From the NCBI GenBank assembly GCA_003150615.1, contig QALN01000011.1:62001-126000 (forward strand): a stretch of DNA of 64,000 nt. The letters are read 5' to 3'. The position numbers and the translations under genes were made by a program. Position 1 is the first letter of the stretch, and each line of letters opens with the position of its first letter. This document shows, piece after piece, positions 8,904-18,190 of this stretch. The notes beneath the pieces were generated by a model. It was given only the letters and a program-made list of their open reading frames with translations, had not been told where the DNA came from and did not search any database. Source of the stretch: Flavobacteriales bacterium. GTDB taxonomy: Bacteria > Bacteroidota > Bacteroidia > Flavobacteriales > UBA1820.

Positions 8904-9911
8904 TCAGGGTACCTGCACTTCGTTTATAACCGTGCTTATGATTTCTTCGGGGCGCACGTTTTCCGCTTCGGCTTCGTATGTCACGCCTATCCTGTGGCGC
9001 AGTACGTCGGGTGCTATGGCGCGTACGTCTTCCGGTATGACATATCCGCGTCCGCGTAGGAAAGCATATACTTTCGATGCGGTAACCAGATTTATACTGC
9101 CTCGCGGCGATGCTCCGTATGCGATAAGGGGTTTGAGCTTGTCCAGTTTGTATTCTTCAGGGTAACGGGTGGCAAATACGATATCTAGGATGTATTTTTC
9201 GATTTTCTCGTCCATGTACACTTCCTTGGCGGCTTCGCGTCCTCTGCGGATGTCGTCGAGCGATACCACCGGGCGTATTTTGGCCATGCCTTCGGAGCTG
9301 GTGTTGCGGCGCATTATCCTCTGTTCGTCATCCTTGGTAGGGTAACCGACTACTGTTTTCAGCATGAAGCGGTCCATCTGCGCTTCGGGTAGGGGATATG
9401 TTCCTTCCTGTTCTATCGGGTTTTGCGTTGCCATGACCAAAAACGGATCGTCCAGACGGAAAGTCTCCTCGCCGATTGTCACCTGGCGTTCCTGCATGGC
9501 TTCCAGAAGTGCGGACTGTACCTTTGCCGGGGCGCGGTTTATTTCGTCCGCAAGTACGAAATTTGCAAAGACCGGACCTTTTTTGATGGAAAAATCGCCG
9601 TCTTTCACGTTGTATATCATCGTACCTATCACGTCTGCCGGGAGCAGATCGGGGGTGAACTGTATGCGGGAAAATCCACCGTCGACAGCTTTTGCCAGCG
9701 AGTTTATGGCCAGCGTTTTGGCCAGTCCCGGCACGCCTTCCAAGAGTATGTGTCCCCCGCCAAGAAGCCCTATCATAAGGCGTTCCACCATTTGGCTCTG
9801 GCCTACTATGACGTTGTTTATCTCGCCTGTTAAAAGATTTACAAACGCGCTTTCCCTGGCTATCTTCTCGCCCAGCGCGCGGATGTCAACCTGTTTGTTT
9901 GGTTCTTCCAT
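8904..9911 (-). CDS. moxR: MoxR-family AAA+ ATPase, first gene of the Bat operon
   Basis: 335 residues with Walker A GVPGLAKT (about 58-65), Walker B LADEIN (about 122-127), sensor 1 MATQNP, an arginine finger region near PEAQMDRF, and sensor 2 GASPRGSINL near the C-terminus. This is a MoxR chaperone-like ATPase that acts with VWA proteins. It heads the eight-gene minus-strand operon moxR, DUF58, BatD-like, batA, batB, batC, batD, batE. No clear TAnnTTTG box was found directly upstream. Function in substrate remodelling or metal insertion is known for some relatives and is inferred here. Confidence 0.92.
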   Translation of the reverse strand: MEEPNKQVDIRALGEKIARESAFVNLLTGEINNVIVGQSQMVERLMIGLLGGGHILLEGVPGLAKTLAINSLAKAVDGGFSRIQFTPDLLPADVIGTMIYNVKDGDFSIKKGPVFANFVLADEINRAPAKVQSALLEAMQERQVTIGEETFRLDDPFLVMATQNPIEQEGTYPLPEAQMDRFMLKTVVGYPTKDDEQRIMRRNTSSEGMAKIRPVVSLDDIRRGREAAKEVYMDEKIEKYILDIVFATRYPEEYKLDKLKPLIAYGASPRGSINLVTASKVYAFLRGRGYVIPEDVRAIAPDVLRHRIGVTYEAEAENVRPEEIISTVINEVQVP

Positions 9912-10107
9912 TTGTCTTTATTTTTAGCTTGTTTTTCTCTTTTTGTATTACAAACACGAAAGTCGCAATTAAGGGGCTGTTTTGCTGTTAATGCGACGTT
10001 AAAAATGTCTGGTGTGAATTTCTGACTATGATAAAGTTAGGCTAAAAAACATTACTGTCTGTAAAAAATCGCCGCTTCCGGTAAAAGATGTCCGGACAGA
10101 GTGTTTT

Positions 10108-10141
10108 TTTGTCGGGATTAATTTTAAGTTATCTACCTTTG
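10108..10141 (+). promoter_or_regulatory. Bacteroidota-type promoter of mtnN
   Basis: TTTG (10108-10111) and TACCTTTG (10134-10141) match the -33 TTTG / -7 TAnnTTTG pattern with a 22-base spacer, slightly long. Transcription would start about 10145-10149, leaving only 10-25 bases before ATG 10160 or 10169. This rules out a start codon at 10088. Confidence 0.65.
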
Positions 10142-10159
10142 CACTTTGTAAAAACGATA

Positions 10160-10921
10160 ATGAAAAATATGAAAACAGGTATCATAAGCGCTATGTACGA
10201 GGAGTTCGATATGCTGCTAAAGGCTGTCGAAGTGGAAAAAAAGACGTCTCTGGGACGCAGGGAATATATCGAGGGAAAGCTCTTCGGGCACGATGTCGTG
10301 CTGGTGTTCTCGCAGTGGGGCAAGACTGCCGCGGCATCGACCACTGCCAACCTTATCAACGTATTCGGTATAGACCGTCTGGTGTTTACCGGGGTCGCCG
10401 GAGGTCTGGATTCCAATGCCAGGATAGGCGATATAGTCGTAGCGAAGCGTCTGTACCACCACGATGTGGACGCTTCTCCGTTCAAACCGCGTTATTTCGT
10501 GCCGCTGGTAGGCCCTAACGGGGTAGAGGCGGATGCGGAAACGTCGGATGCTTTGGCTCTTGCGGCACAGGCTTTTGTAAAGGACATGGGCAAGTACATA
10601 AGCGTGGAAAATATGAATGAATTTTCTTTGTCCCACGTAAAGGTACACCGCAAAAACATAGCTACCGGCGACCAGTTCGTAAAGACTGATGCCGTGCGCG
10701 GGCGAATAATGGCCGATTTGCCAGATATGTACGCCGTGGAAATGGAAGGGGCGGCGGTGGCCCAGGTATGTTGGGAGCACGGCCTGCCTTTTGCGGTCAT
10801 GCGTACTATTTCGGATACGGCAAACGGCGACGCACCTGACGATTATCCAAAATTCCTTGCGCGTGTGGCCAGTATTTATTCATTCCATATCGTAAGGGAA
10901 TTCCTTGCTATGGGCAAATAG
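10160..10921 (+). CDS. mtnN: 5'-methylthioadenosine/S-adenosylhomocysteine nucleosidase
   Basis: About 253 residues. It hydrolyses MTA and SAH to adenine plus methylthioribose or S-ribosylhomocysteine, in methyl-cycle salvage, and acts in the cytoplasm. Visible signatures are IISAMYEEFDML at the N-terminus (catalytic Glu), VFTGVAGGLD, the MEMEGAA-type motif AVEMEGAAVAQV (second Glu), and RTISDTAN with the catalytic Asp. An insertion around residues 115-165 is common in this subgroup. ATG 10160 (or 10169) is chosen because the promoter box ends at 10141. The gene is monocistronic and ends in a strong terminator. Confidence 0.9.
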   Translation: MKNMKTGIISAMYEEFDMLLKAVEVEKKTSLGRREYIEGKLFGHDVVLVFSQWGKTAAASTTANLINVFGIDRLVFTGVAGGLDSNARIGDIVVAKRLYHHDVDASPFKPRYFVPLVGPNGVEADAETSDALALAAQAFVKDMGKYISVENMNEFSLSHVKVHRKNIATGDQFVKTDAVRGRIMADLPDMYAVEMEGAAVAQVCWEHGLPFAVMRTISDTANGDAPDDYPKFLARVASIYSFHIVREFLAMGK

Positions 10922-10940
10922 ACAAGTGATTTACATACGC

Positions 10941-10975
10941 AAAAAATGCGGGGCGCAAAGCGCCCCGCATTTTTT
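10941..10975. terminator. Bidirectional terminator between mtnN and the GH106-like gene
   Basis: Perfect 15-bp stem 10941-10955 / 10961-10975 with loop CAAAG. The core is TGCGGGGCG / CGCCCCGCA, flanked by A6 and T6. It serves both convergent genes. Confidence 0.9.
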
Positions 10976-10991
10976 GCTCAGACTTGTTTCG

Positions 10992-13900
10992 TTACCTGGT
11001 CTTTTCGGTTATGGCCATAGGTTTGTGTGTCAGTCCGGCGGGCAGCAGTACATATCGGTCCATTGTAAAGTTGTCACCTTCGGTAACCCAATGGAAAGGC
11101 CCGTAGGCGCCCATGCGTGCCGGTAAGGCATGCAGCGGGCCGAAAGTATTGCGCCGGGTCAGTACCACTGTCACTTCGGCGGGAATACCTTTTAAGGCTT
11201 CTTCCGTAACATCTAACCTGTATGGAGCCCATGCAGCCATCTGTCCGCGCGGACCTTTAAGGCACGCGCCGTCGTAACCGGCCGTTTCGATGAATACTTT
11301 ACCGCCTGTTTCAGGCACAGGAAGGCTATCCGCCAGGTATGTCACCGCACCGGAGTAGAAAGGAAGCCCCTGTGAAGTTATATCCCCGATAGAAAGGCTG
11401 TCGGGAAGTACGGTCAGTATGCGCCGTATACTGTCCAGCTGCACGCCGAAATTCCCGGTCAGGAGCATCGCTTCGAGGTTTGTGTCGCGGCAGAAATCTC
11501 CTGAAATACCGATGATGTTTTCTCCTTTTTTGAGCATGGAGGCGTGGAGCGGTATTCTGCGCAGAGAAGGGTCTATGAACCATCCTTCATCACCGGATGT
11601 GTCGAGAGTTTTGCCATTTACCGTTACGGTAAAACGTTCCGGTGTCTCCATACATAGATACAATACGCTATCGCCGGGTATGGAGTCCGCTTCGAAAGGA
11701 AATGAAAGGGCCACCTGTCCCAGAGCCTGTGAGTTGTCGTCCAGATACTTTTCGGCGAACCACGGCTGGAGCATGTCCCCGCCCCGGTAAGGCAACCCGT
11801 AACGTTCGCGCAGAGCCCGGTCTATCTTGAGTATTTCGGTAAGAGGCTGTTCTTTTTCTCCTTTTACATGCCACGTGGCTACGTCCAGCACGCAAATGTT
11901 GGGTTCATCCAAGCGGTATGCGTATTTCTCCGGCAGAGGCGTGCGTTTTATCTCTTCCGTATGTTTTTTTTCCATAGCCATCGGCGGCATTTTCCACGAT
12001 ACGGTGAATACCTTTTCTTCCGTAGGCTCGAACGATGTCGTTATCTCTATTCCATATGGCGATTTCTCCGTTTCCTGAGCGAATACTTCGCCCGTGCGGC
12101 AGTCCCATAGCGCCGCTTTTCCGGCGTACGGTATTTCTATCTTTACGTTTCCGTAGCGTGTGGTTCGGTCGGTATTCATCAGCGCTATGTAATGACGACG
12201 GCCGTCCCAGCGCACTTGTCCGTATATCTGCGGGATGTTCTCTCCGGTGTTTGCGTTGGATACTTTCACGGTCGGGCGTATCGTTTTTTTCACGGCGTCC
12301 GTGATACCTTTTTCGGTGTAGCTGGTGCGGATGGACTTTTCGGCCAGTTTTGCAGGCCTTGTATCCGCAGTGGCATTGACGTACGGCGGTATGTCCCCGG
12401 CGAATATCACCTTTCCTCCGGCTTTGATAAAGTCTTCCAGAATATCGGCCGTGGAACTGCGCATGGTCTCCATATTGCCTACCAGTACTGTCCTGTATGA
12501 TGCCTGTTCGATTTTCAGAACAGGAGAACTGTCTTCGTTTTTGGATATTGACGCCATACGCGACATCATTTCCTCATCGCCGTAGTCGAAATCTATTCGT
12601 GAGCCGGCCAGCCAGTGGAAAAGGTCGGCATACCGTTTTTCCATTTCCTTAATTTCGGGTGTGGCAGGCGTTAGATTGTCGAATGCGCCGACGGCTACCT
12701 GGCTCCATACGCTCTCCACAGGGTTTATCACCAGAAGATCGCATTCAGGTTTCCCCTGGCTCAGCAGAAAGCCCAGGCGTGAGTAGTAGTCCTCGACGTA
12801 TTTGTAGTCACGCCACCATGCCGACTGGAAGAATATGCTCGCCGGGTAGTCGCGTTTGGCTTCGCCCTGCATCGTGTACCACGATAAATGGTGACACCGC
12901 ATATTTACCCCGAAGAGTGCCTGCCAGTCGCCGACGGCTTTGTGTCCCCGGAAATCGAACTGCCAGCCTGTAACGCCGTATGTTTCGGAAAGGAGCTGTT
13001 TTTTCCCGAGTTGCCGCCCTGCCGAAGAAAGTTGTTTGGCAACCCAGTACGAACGGTTGCCCTCGGTAAGAAGATCCATGCCTGGTATGTGCATGTATTG
13101 GTAGTAACGCATAAGCGACCCCTGCATTGCAACCTGGCTAGTCAGGTTGTCTTCGTGCAGTACGTGGCCGGTGTATGCTATGCCGTTTTCCGTACACCAG
13201 TCGTATTGGGGTTTCGCAAAGTTTTCAAGGAAAAGCGATTCCGCCAGTTCGCAGTATTGCCATTTTACGGGACTTATGCGTTGTCCGTCCTCGCGCAGGA
13301 ATAGTTTCGGCAGGTCTGCGATGAGGTCGCCGCCGAAGCGTGCGCGGTATTCGTCCGCCATACGCGGGGTCCAGGGTACGGTGCGGGTATTGTTGCCCAC
13401 GCCATGGGGATTGCCGTCGAAGTCCGTGAAAAGACCTCCACGGTGGGGTTCGTCCGTAAAAATGCCTTTTATTTCGTTGCCGAAGCGCGTTCCGCAGTAC
13501 TCTTTGTACTTTTCGTGCGTGAGTTCCATGAATTTTTTAGTCGCCTCCGGGTTGAAAACGTCGATATATGTACCGCCGTTGTACACATCCGTCCCGCTGT
13601 GTGTGCGGTGCAGGAACTTGAGGACTGTCATATCCTCGTATTCTTTTTCCGGGGTATCGGGGTAAATGCGTTTGAGATTGGAATAGTTTATTCCGTCGAG
13701 TCTGCACGCGAAAGCCGCGAGTATGGAATCGCTGTCCCACCTGAAATCTGCCGCCGGCATAGTGAACAATTCCACGAAATTCATGCGCAGGTGCGGATTG
13801 TCCAGCGTAACCATACCACCGGCCGAGCCGGAAGGCCAGCGGTCTTCGTCGTACAGGTATGCTTCGAGGCCCATCCGTGCGGCTGAATCGGCCACGGCAT

Positions 13901-14186
13901 TGGTCAGATCGAACCATTCGCTGCCCAGGTATTCCGTTTGCAATCCCACGCGCGAGTGCATGAACGCTCCGCCCATGCCCATATCCCGGAATACTCCGAG
14001 CTGGCGCATCAGTTCGTCTTTTTCCAGTCGGCCGTTCCATGCCCAGAAAGGCTTGCCACGCCATTGTGCGCCTGGATTTTTGAATGTTTCGTACAGAGCT
14101 TGGTCGCTTTCCGCGCCTGTATCGCCGGAGCATCCTGATGCCAGCAGGGCCACTGTTATTGCCGGGATTATGAACTTCAGTTTCAT
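10992..14186 (-). CDS. Large glycoside hydrolase lipoprotein, GH106-like (putative alpha-L-rhamnosidase)
   Basis: 1064 residues. Lipoprotein signal peptide with lipobox LASGC at about 15-19. The N-terminal catalytic half carries hallmarks of the GH106-related group: FWAWNGRLEKDEL, GGAFMHSRVGLQ, YLYDEDRWPSGSAGG (about 113-127), FTDEPHRGG (probable catalytic Glu), and a GMDLL region. The C-terminal half has beta-sandwich and galactose-binding-like segments (NGKTLDTSGDEGWF; ENIIGISG). It would remove terminal rhamnose or a similar sugar from plant or host glycans at the cell surface or in the periplasm. It lies 25 bases downstream of the GH127-like gene, so both probably act on one glycan. No SusC/SusD pair is nearby. 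Substrate is inferred. Confidence 0.8.
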   Translation of the reverse strand: MKLKFIIPAITVALLASGCSGDTGAESDQALYETFKNPGAQWRGKPFWAWNGRLEKDELMRQLGVFRDMGMGGAFMHSRVGLQTEYLGSEWFDLTNAVADSAARMGLEAYLYDEDRWPSGSAGGMVTLDNPHLRMNFVELFTMPAADFRWDSDSILAAFACRLDGINYSNLKRIYPDTPEKEYEDMTVLKFLHRTHSGTDVYNGGTYIDVFNPEATKKFMELTHEKYKEYCGTRFGNEIKGIFTDEPHRGGLFTDFDGNPHGVGNNTRTVPWTPRMADEYRARFGGDLIADLPKLFLREDGQRISPVKWQYCELAESLFLENFAKPQYDWCTENGIAYTGHVLHEDNLTSQVAMQGSLMRYYQYMHIPGMDLLTEGNRSYWVAKQLSSAGRQLGKKQLLSETYGVTGWQFDFRGHKAVGDWQALFGVNMRCHHLSWYTMQGEAKRDYPASIFFQSAWWRDYKYVEDYYSRLGFLLSQGKPECDLLVINPVESVWSQVAVGAFDNLTPATPEIKEMEKRYADLFHWLAGSRIDFDYGDEEMMSRMASISKNEDSSPVLKIEQASYRTVLVGNMETMRSSTADILEDFIKAGGKVIFAGDIPPYVNATADTRPAKLAEKSIRTSYTEKGITDAVKKTIRPTVKVSNANTGENIPQIYGQVRWDGRRHYIALMNTDRTTRYGNVKIEIPYAGKAALWDCRTGEVFAQETEKSPYGIEITTSFEPTEEKVFTVSWKMPPMAMEKKHTEEIKRTPLPEKYAYRLDEPNICVLDVATWHVKGEKEQPLTEILKIDRALRERYGLPYRGGDMLQPWFAEKYLDDNSQALGQVALSFPFEADSIPGDSVLYLCMETPERFTVTVNGKTLDTSGDEGWFIDPSLRRIPLHASMLKKGENIIGISGDFCRDTNLEAMLLTGNFGVQLDSIRRILTVLPDSLSIGDITSQGLPFYSGAVTYLADSLPVPETGGKVFIETAGYDGACLKGPRGQMAAWAPYRLDVTEEALKGIPAEVTVVLTRRNTFGPLHALPARMGAYGPFHWVTEGDNFTMDRYVLLPAGLTHKPMAITEKTR

Positions 14187-14211
14187 AATTTTCGTTTCTT
14201 TTTTGAGAAAA

Positions 14212-15948
14212 TTATAGTCCGTTATTTTTTGCGACGACTGCGCGACGGTATTTGTTTTTCAGAGATACGGCCGGGTCCATAAGGTGATATAACGGGCGCA
14301 GCGTGTCGCAGGTATTTGCAATTATAAAATCGTATGTGTCGTCTATACGCTCTATCGCAGGCAGTCCTTTTGTATTTAACGCTTGGCCTGATGCTGTGCC
14401 GAGTACCAATGGCCCGTACACGGCCTTATGCAGGGATGTGTCCGTTATGTCCTTGTTTTGCAACGGTTCCCATGACGGGCGGAACGAGTACTGCAGTTTT
14501 ATCGTGTCCCCCGGAGAGAATGTGCGGGTGACATTTGCGAAGCCTTTTATGATTTCGGCATGGATTTCTTTCCCGTTTACCGTTATGACCGGTTCGTGCA
14601 TGTACGGAGGTATCCTGAGGGAGAGCGTTTTCAGTGCGCCACCGGATTTCCCGACGGTAAATGTCACAGTGTCGCCGAACGGGTATTGCGTGTGTTGCGA
14701 TAATGCCGTACTTCCGGTATGAAAGGTGTTTTCCCTGTAAAAAGGGACGAAAATGGTATCGCCTGCGGTGAAATACGAATATTGGGCTGCACGCGGAAGG
14801 CCTTCGCCGCCGCGCATCGTACAGCACCAGTAGGCTTCGTCGGCATGTACCGACAGGTCTAGATATTCCACACCTAACGGTTTGTCGCAACCGAAGCCTC
14901 CGTTGGAACGCTGTGTCGAGGCCATGCCGTTGAGGTATATTTTTTCGGCATCGTCGAGGTATTGCGCATTGCGCGTTGCCGCCCAAAGTTGTACGGCAGC
15001 CATATAGGAGTCGATTATGGCGCACGGTTCTGTCCATGTGCCGTAGCGTGAGAACCAGTTGTAGTTCTCGTAATTTTCCGTCATGCCGTAGTCGCGGTAA
15101 GTCTGCCATCGGCCGGCGGCTTCGGTTATGAGTGTGTCGTTGCCTGTTATCTCGGCATAGCGAAGCAGCCCCCTTACGGCCGTGAGCGATGCGTGCGTCT
15201 GCGCTTTTATACCGACCAGGTCTATACCGAGGAAAAGGTTTACAAGGCTGTCTATGGTCTCTTTGATTCGGGGATCGCGGTCAAAAGAATAGTAGTGTAT
15301 AAGCCCTTCCATGCCTATGAACACGCATCCCACATCCGATGAAAGCCTCCATCCGTTGACAGTGTTCTGGGCTGAGCCGGACATGTCGCCTACTTCCGCC
15401 AGACGGTCTTCGGGCAGGCATGGATAGTCTTTTATGATAGGAGTCACCGGAAGAAACAGGCTGTCGGCTATGGTTTTGGCATATGAGAGCGCTTTTTCGT
15501 CGCCAGTGTACCGGTAGTATTCGCATAAGCCCCGCAGCAACCATCCGTGTCCAGACAATTGTTGCTCGTCCGCTCCTTCGTGTATCGTACCGAGGTATCC
15601 TTTGGCGTTGAGGTGCGCGGGGAGCATTTTTATCAGCGTGTCCAGGTATTTCGGTGTGCGTCCCGACGCCTGCGCGTTCAGTGTCAGGGCGAGTATCGTC
15701 CGCCCTTCCTTGTCGCCTGGCCAGCCTCCTGATTCTTTTTCGCTCCAGAAAACATTCTCCGGGTGGTAATATTCTTCTTCCAGACGGTCGAAGTTGCGTT
15801 GTATGCGTTGAGAAAGCTCGCCGGCTGCATGTATCGATGCAAAATCTGCGGGAAGGATCCCGTGAGATGTGTTTTGCGGTTTTAGTGTGCATGCGGTCAT
15901 AAGGAAGACTAAAACTGCCGGAATAAGGGTGTATGCGGGTAATTTCAT
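14212..15948 (-). CDS. GH127-like (DUF1680) beta-L-arabinofuranosidase family lipoprotein
   Basis: 578 residues. Lipoprotein signal with lipobox LMTAC at about 16-20. An (alpha/alpha)6-barrel type sequence: SGHGWLLRGLCEYYRYTGD, TASTQRSNGGFGCDKP, and the paired cysteines of AYWCCTMRGGEGLPRAAQ (about 374-375), the site of the metal-binding catalytic cysteine cluster in GH127. A C-terminal beta-sandwich (about 440-540) follows. Family members remove beta-linked L-arabinofuranose, and related GH146 and other branches exist, so specificity is open. It is first in a two-gene minus-strand operon with the GH106-like enzyme. No convincing promoter box was found in the 200 bases upstream. Confidence 0.8.
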   Translation of the reverse strand: MKLPAYTLIPAVLVFLMTACTLKPQNTSHGILPADFASIHAAGELSQRIQRNFDRLEEEYYHPENVFWSEKESGGWPGDKEGRTILALTLNAQASGRTPKYLDTLIKMLPAHLNAKGYLGTIHEGADEQQLSGHGWLLRGLCEYYRYTGDEKALSYAKTIADSLFLPVTPIIKDYPCLPEDRLAEVGDMSGSAQNTVNGWRLSSDVGCVFIGMEGLIHYYSFDRDPRIKETIDSLVNLFLGIDLVGIKAQTHASLTAVRGLLRYAEITGNDTLITEAAGRWQTYRDYGMTENYENYNWFSRYGTWTEPCAIIDSYMAAVQLWAATRNAQYLDDAEKIYLNGMASTQRSNGGFGCDKPLGVEYLDLSVHADEAYWCCTMRGGEGLPRAAQYSYFTAGDTIFVPFYRENTFHTGSTALSQHTQYPFGDTVTFTVGKSGGALKTLSLRIPPYMHEPVITVNGKEIHAEIIKGFANVTRTFSPGDTIKLQYSFRPSWEPLQNKDITDTSLHKAVYGPLVLGTASGQALNTKGLPAIERIDDTYDFIIANTCDTLRPLYHLMDPAVSLKNKYRRAVVAKNNGL

Positions 15949-16113
15949 AGGTGTTTTTGAATGCCGGGTATATGAGTATCGGTATGCGCTGTTTGCGTTA
16001 TTGACGGCAATCGTGGTTGCTAATATCCGAAATATCCGCTAAAACATGAAATTAAAAAAACGGCGGAAAGACTTTTCGTTTCGGGATTTACGCGTTTTAT
16101 GATAGAATATAAG

Positions 16114-16140
16114 AAAGCCGCCCTGAAAAGGGCGGCTTTT
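16114..16140 (-). terminator. Terminator downstream of the coiled-coil protein gene
   Basis: Stem AAAGCCGCCCT (16114-16124) / AGGGCGGCTTT (16129-16139) with a GAAA loop. On the minus strand it follows the gene ending at 16170 by about 30 bases. Confidence 0.75.
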
Positions 16141-16169
16141 GTCTTATGTGTAAAAGTATGATGTGTTTG

Positions 16170-16952
16170 TCAGTCGAGTATTTTGTCGAAAACGGCTTTC
16201 ATTTTTTCTTTTTCCTCCGTTGCCAGTTCCGGGTCCACAAGTATGCGTCCGCTGTTCTCGTCGGCTATTATTTTCTTGCGCATGGCTATTTCTATCTGGC
16301 GTTGAGGCGGTATGGTAAAGTACGAACCTTCGCTGGCGCCACGGTCTATCGATACCACAGCCAGTCCGTTGCGTACCGAAGAGCGTATCTTGCGGTAAGC
16401 TAGCAGCAGCCTTGGCTCTATCTGGGCTGCTATTTCGTCGGCTTTTACCTGGAGAGTTTCCATTTCGCGCTGCGTGTCGGCAAGGATGCTGTCCAGTTCG
16501 CTTTGTTTTACTCCGAGGTGTGTTCCGAGTTCGGCCACTTTTTCTTTGGTCTCGGCTATGCGTGCTTTCTGCAGGTCGAGTTTAGCCCCGGATTCGCCTA
16601 TCAGTTTTTCGGCGTGTTCTATTTCGAGGTTCTGGTATTCTATTTCCTTGCTTATGGAGTCGTATTCGCGGTTGTTGCGGACATTTTTCTGCTGCGCTTC
16701 GTAGCGTGTTATCAGCTCTTTGGACTCGACGATGGTGTTTTTCAGTTTCTTGACCTGTTCTTCGAAGTTCTTGTTTTCCTCCACAAGCCGCGAGAGGCGT
16801 GTGGAAAGTCCTTCTATTTCGTCTTCGAGCTCCCTTACCTCCAACGGCAGTTCGCCCTGTATGGCCCGGATCTGGTCTATGCGTGAGTCGATAAGCTGCA
16901 GGTCGTACAGCGTGCGCAGCTTCTGTTCTACTGTGAGTTCTTTTTCCGCCAT
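16170..16952 (-). CDS. Coiled-coil protein with C-terminal zinc-ribbon-type domain lacking cysteines
   Basis: 260 residues. Long charged coiled coil at about 15-185 (heptads of E, K, L; VEENKNFEEQVKKLKN), then a C-terminal domain (about 195-255) that aligns by pattern with the C4-type zinc ribbon of the CT398/DUF164-like family: FTIPPQRQIEIAMRKK, then ENSGRILVDPELA. The CxxC pairs expected around these segments are absent and the region has no cysteine, so it probably does not bind zinc. In relatives the protein has been linked to flagellar or nucleic-acid functions. In Bacteroidota it is conserved next to the Nif3-like gene, as here. Function unknown; co-transcription is likely because the gap to the upstream Nif3 gene is about 1 base. 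Confidence 0.8.
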   Translation of the reverse strand: MAEKELTVEQKLRTLYDLQLIDSRIDQIRAIQGELPLEVRELEDEIEGLSTRLSRLVEENKNFEEQVKKLKNTIVESKELITRYEAQQKNVRNNREYDSISKEIEYQNLEIEHAEKLIGESGAKLDLQKARIAETKEKVAELGTHLGVKQSELDSILADTQREMETLQVKADEIAAQIEPRLLLAYRKIRSSVRNGLAVVSIDRGASEGSYFTIPPQRQIEIAMRKKIIADENSGRILVDPELATEEKEKMKAVFDKILD

Positions 16953-16953
16953 T

Positions 16954-18063
16954 TTATTGTAAATAATTGATAGGGTTCGTGTTTATGTCCGATAAACGGA
17001 CTGCAAAATTAGTGAATTTTTCGCTTAAATAATCGAACAAAATGTTTTTTGTGTGTCTCTCGCTTTCGAAATGTCCTATGTCGGCAATCAGAATGCGGTT
17101 TTCGGCGCCGAAAAAGTCGTGATATTTGAAATCGGCGCTTACGAATGCATCCGCCCCTGCCGCTATCGCCGCTTTGAGTGCGAAGCTGCCCGAACCGCCC
17201 AAAACGGCGACCTTTTTTATCTTCCTGCCAGTAGGTGCGGAATAACGTATCCCTCTGGCATCGAAGACATCGCGCAGCAGGTGCAAAAAGTCCGTCTCGT
17301 CCATGCCGCCGCCGGGCAACATGCCGGTCATGCCCATGCCGATATGTCGGTCCGTGTTGTCCAGTGCAATGATTTCAAATGCCGGTTCTTCGTAAGGATG
17401 CGCCGAGAGCAGGGTTTTTATGACACGAGGCTGGCAGTGGCGTGGAAATACGGCGCTTATCATCTCCTCCGTCTCACGGTGCAGTTCGCCTATATCCCCG
17501 ACAAACGGGTTCGCGCCTTCCAGTGCGCGGAATGTGCCTGTACCGGATAAGTTGTAACTGCACGAATCGTAGTTACCTATGGCCCCGGCTCCGGCCGAAA
17601 AAAGCGCGCGCCGCACATCGTCCGCTTGTGCTGCGGGGACGTAAGCGGTTATTTTTTTGAGGGTACCTTCCTGCGGTATCAGTATTTTGCGGTCCGATAA
17701 CCCCAAGGCGCGGCACATTCCGGCGTTAACACCGTGGAAACTGTTGTCCAGTGCCGTGTGTACGGCGTATATTGATATTCCCAGGCGGATGGCTTTCATC
17801 ACGGCACGTTCGACATATGTGCGTCCTGTCAGGCTTTTGAGCCCGGAAAATATTATCGGATGAAACGATACTATCATGTTGCAGCCTTTTTCGGCGGCTT
17901 CGTCAACGACTTCTTCCAGACAGTCGTGAGTGACGAGTATGCCTGTTATTTCCGTTGCTGGTTCGCCTGTCAGAAGGCCCGTGTTGTCAAAACTCTCCGC
18001 ATATGCGCGCGGTGCGAATTCGTCCATAGCGCGTGCCACATCTGCGGTCGTAATATTTTTCAT
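16954..18063 (-). CDS. Nif3-like dinuclear metal-centre protein (GTP cyclohydrolase I type 2 / YbgI family)
   Basis: 369 residues from ATG 18063, which gives the family start MKNITTADVARAMDEFAP. Metal-ligand motifs are visible: SFHPIIFSGLKSL (about 64-76), VHTALDNS, and near the C-terminus IADIGHFESE. The middle (about 130-230) is the inserted PII-like domain of long Nif3 proteins (KITAYVPAAQADDVRRAL, HPYEEPAFEI). The family is annotated as Nif3-like dinuclear metal-centre hexameric protein; the reaction is not settled. The next gene follows almost without a gap. A TATATTTG box lies upstream on this strand near 18149-18156, without a good -33 element. Confidence 0.88.
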   Translation of the reverse strand: MKNITTADVARAMDEFAPRAYAESFDNTGLLTGEPATEITGILVTHDCLEEVVDEAAEKGCNMIVSFHPIIFSGLKSLTGRTYVERAVMKAIRLGISIYAVHTALDNSFHGVNAGMCRALGLSDRKILIPQEGTLKKITAYVPAAQADDVRRALFSAGAGAIGNYDSCSYNLSGTGTFRALEGANPFVGDIGELHRETEEMISAVFPRHCQPRVIKTLLSAHPYEEPAFEIIALDNTDRHIGMGMTGMLPGGGMDETDFLHLLRDVFDARGIRYSAPTGRKIKKVAVLGGSGSFALKAAIAAGADAFVSADFKYHDFFGAENRILIADIGHFESERHTKNILFDYLSEKFTNFAVRLSDINTNPINYLQ

Positions 18064-18190
18064 AATTGTCGTATTTATATCTGCCGATAACACTCCGTTT
18101 CGTTTAAAAGGCCATTTTTATATTATCTTTCGGCTGTTCGTACAGACAAATATATACAATTAGCTCTATGTTTTCCATACTTTTGCCGAT

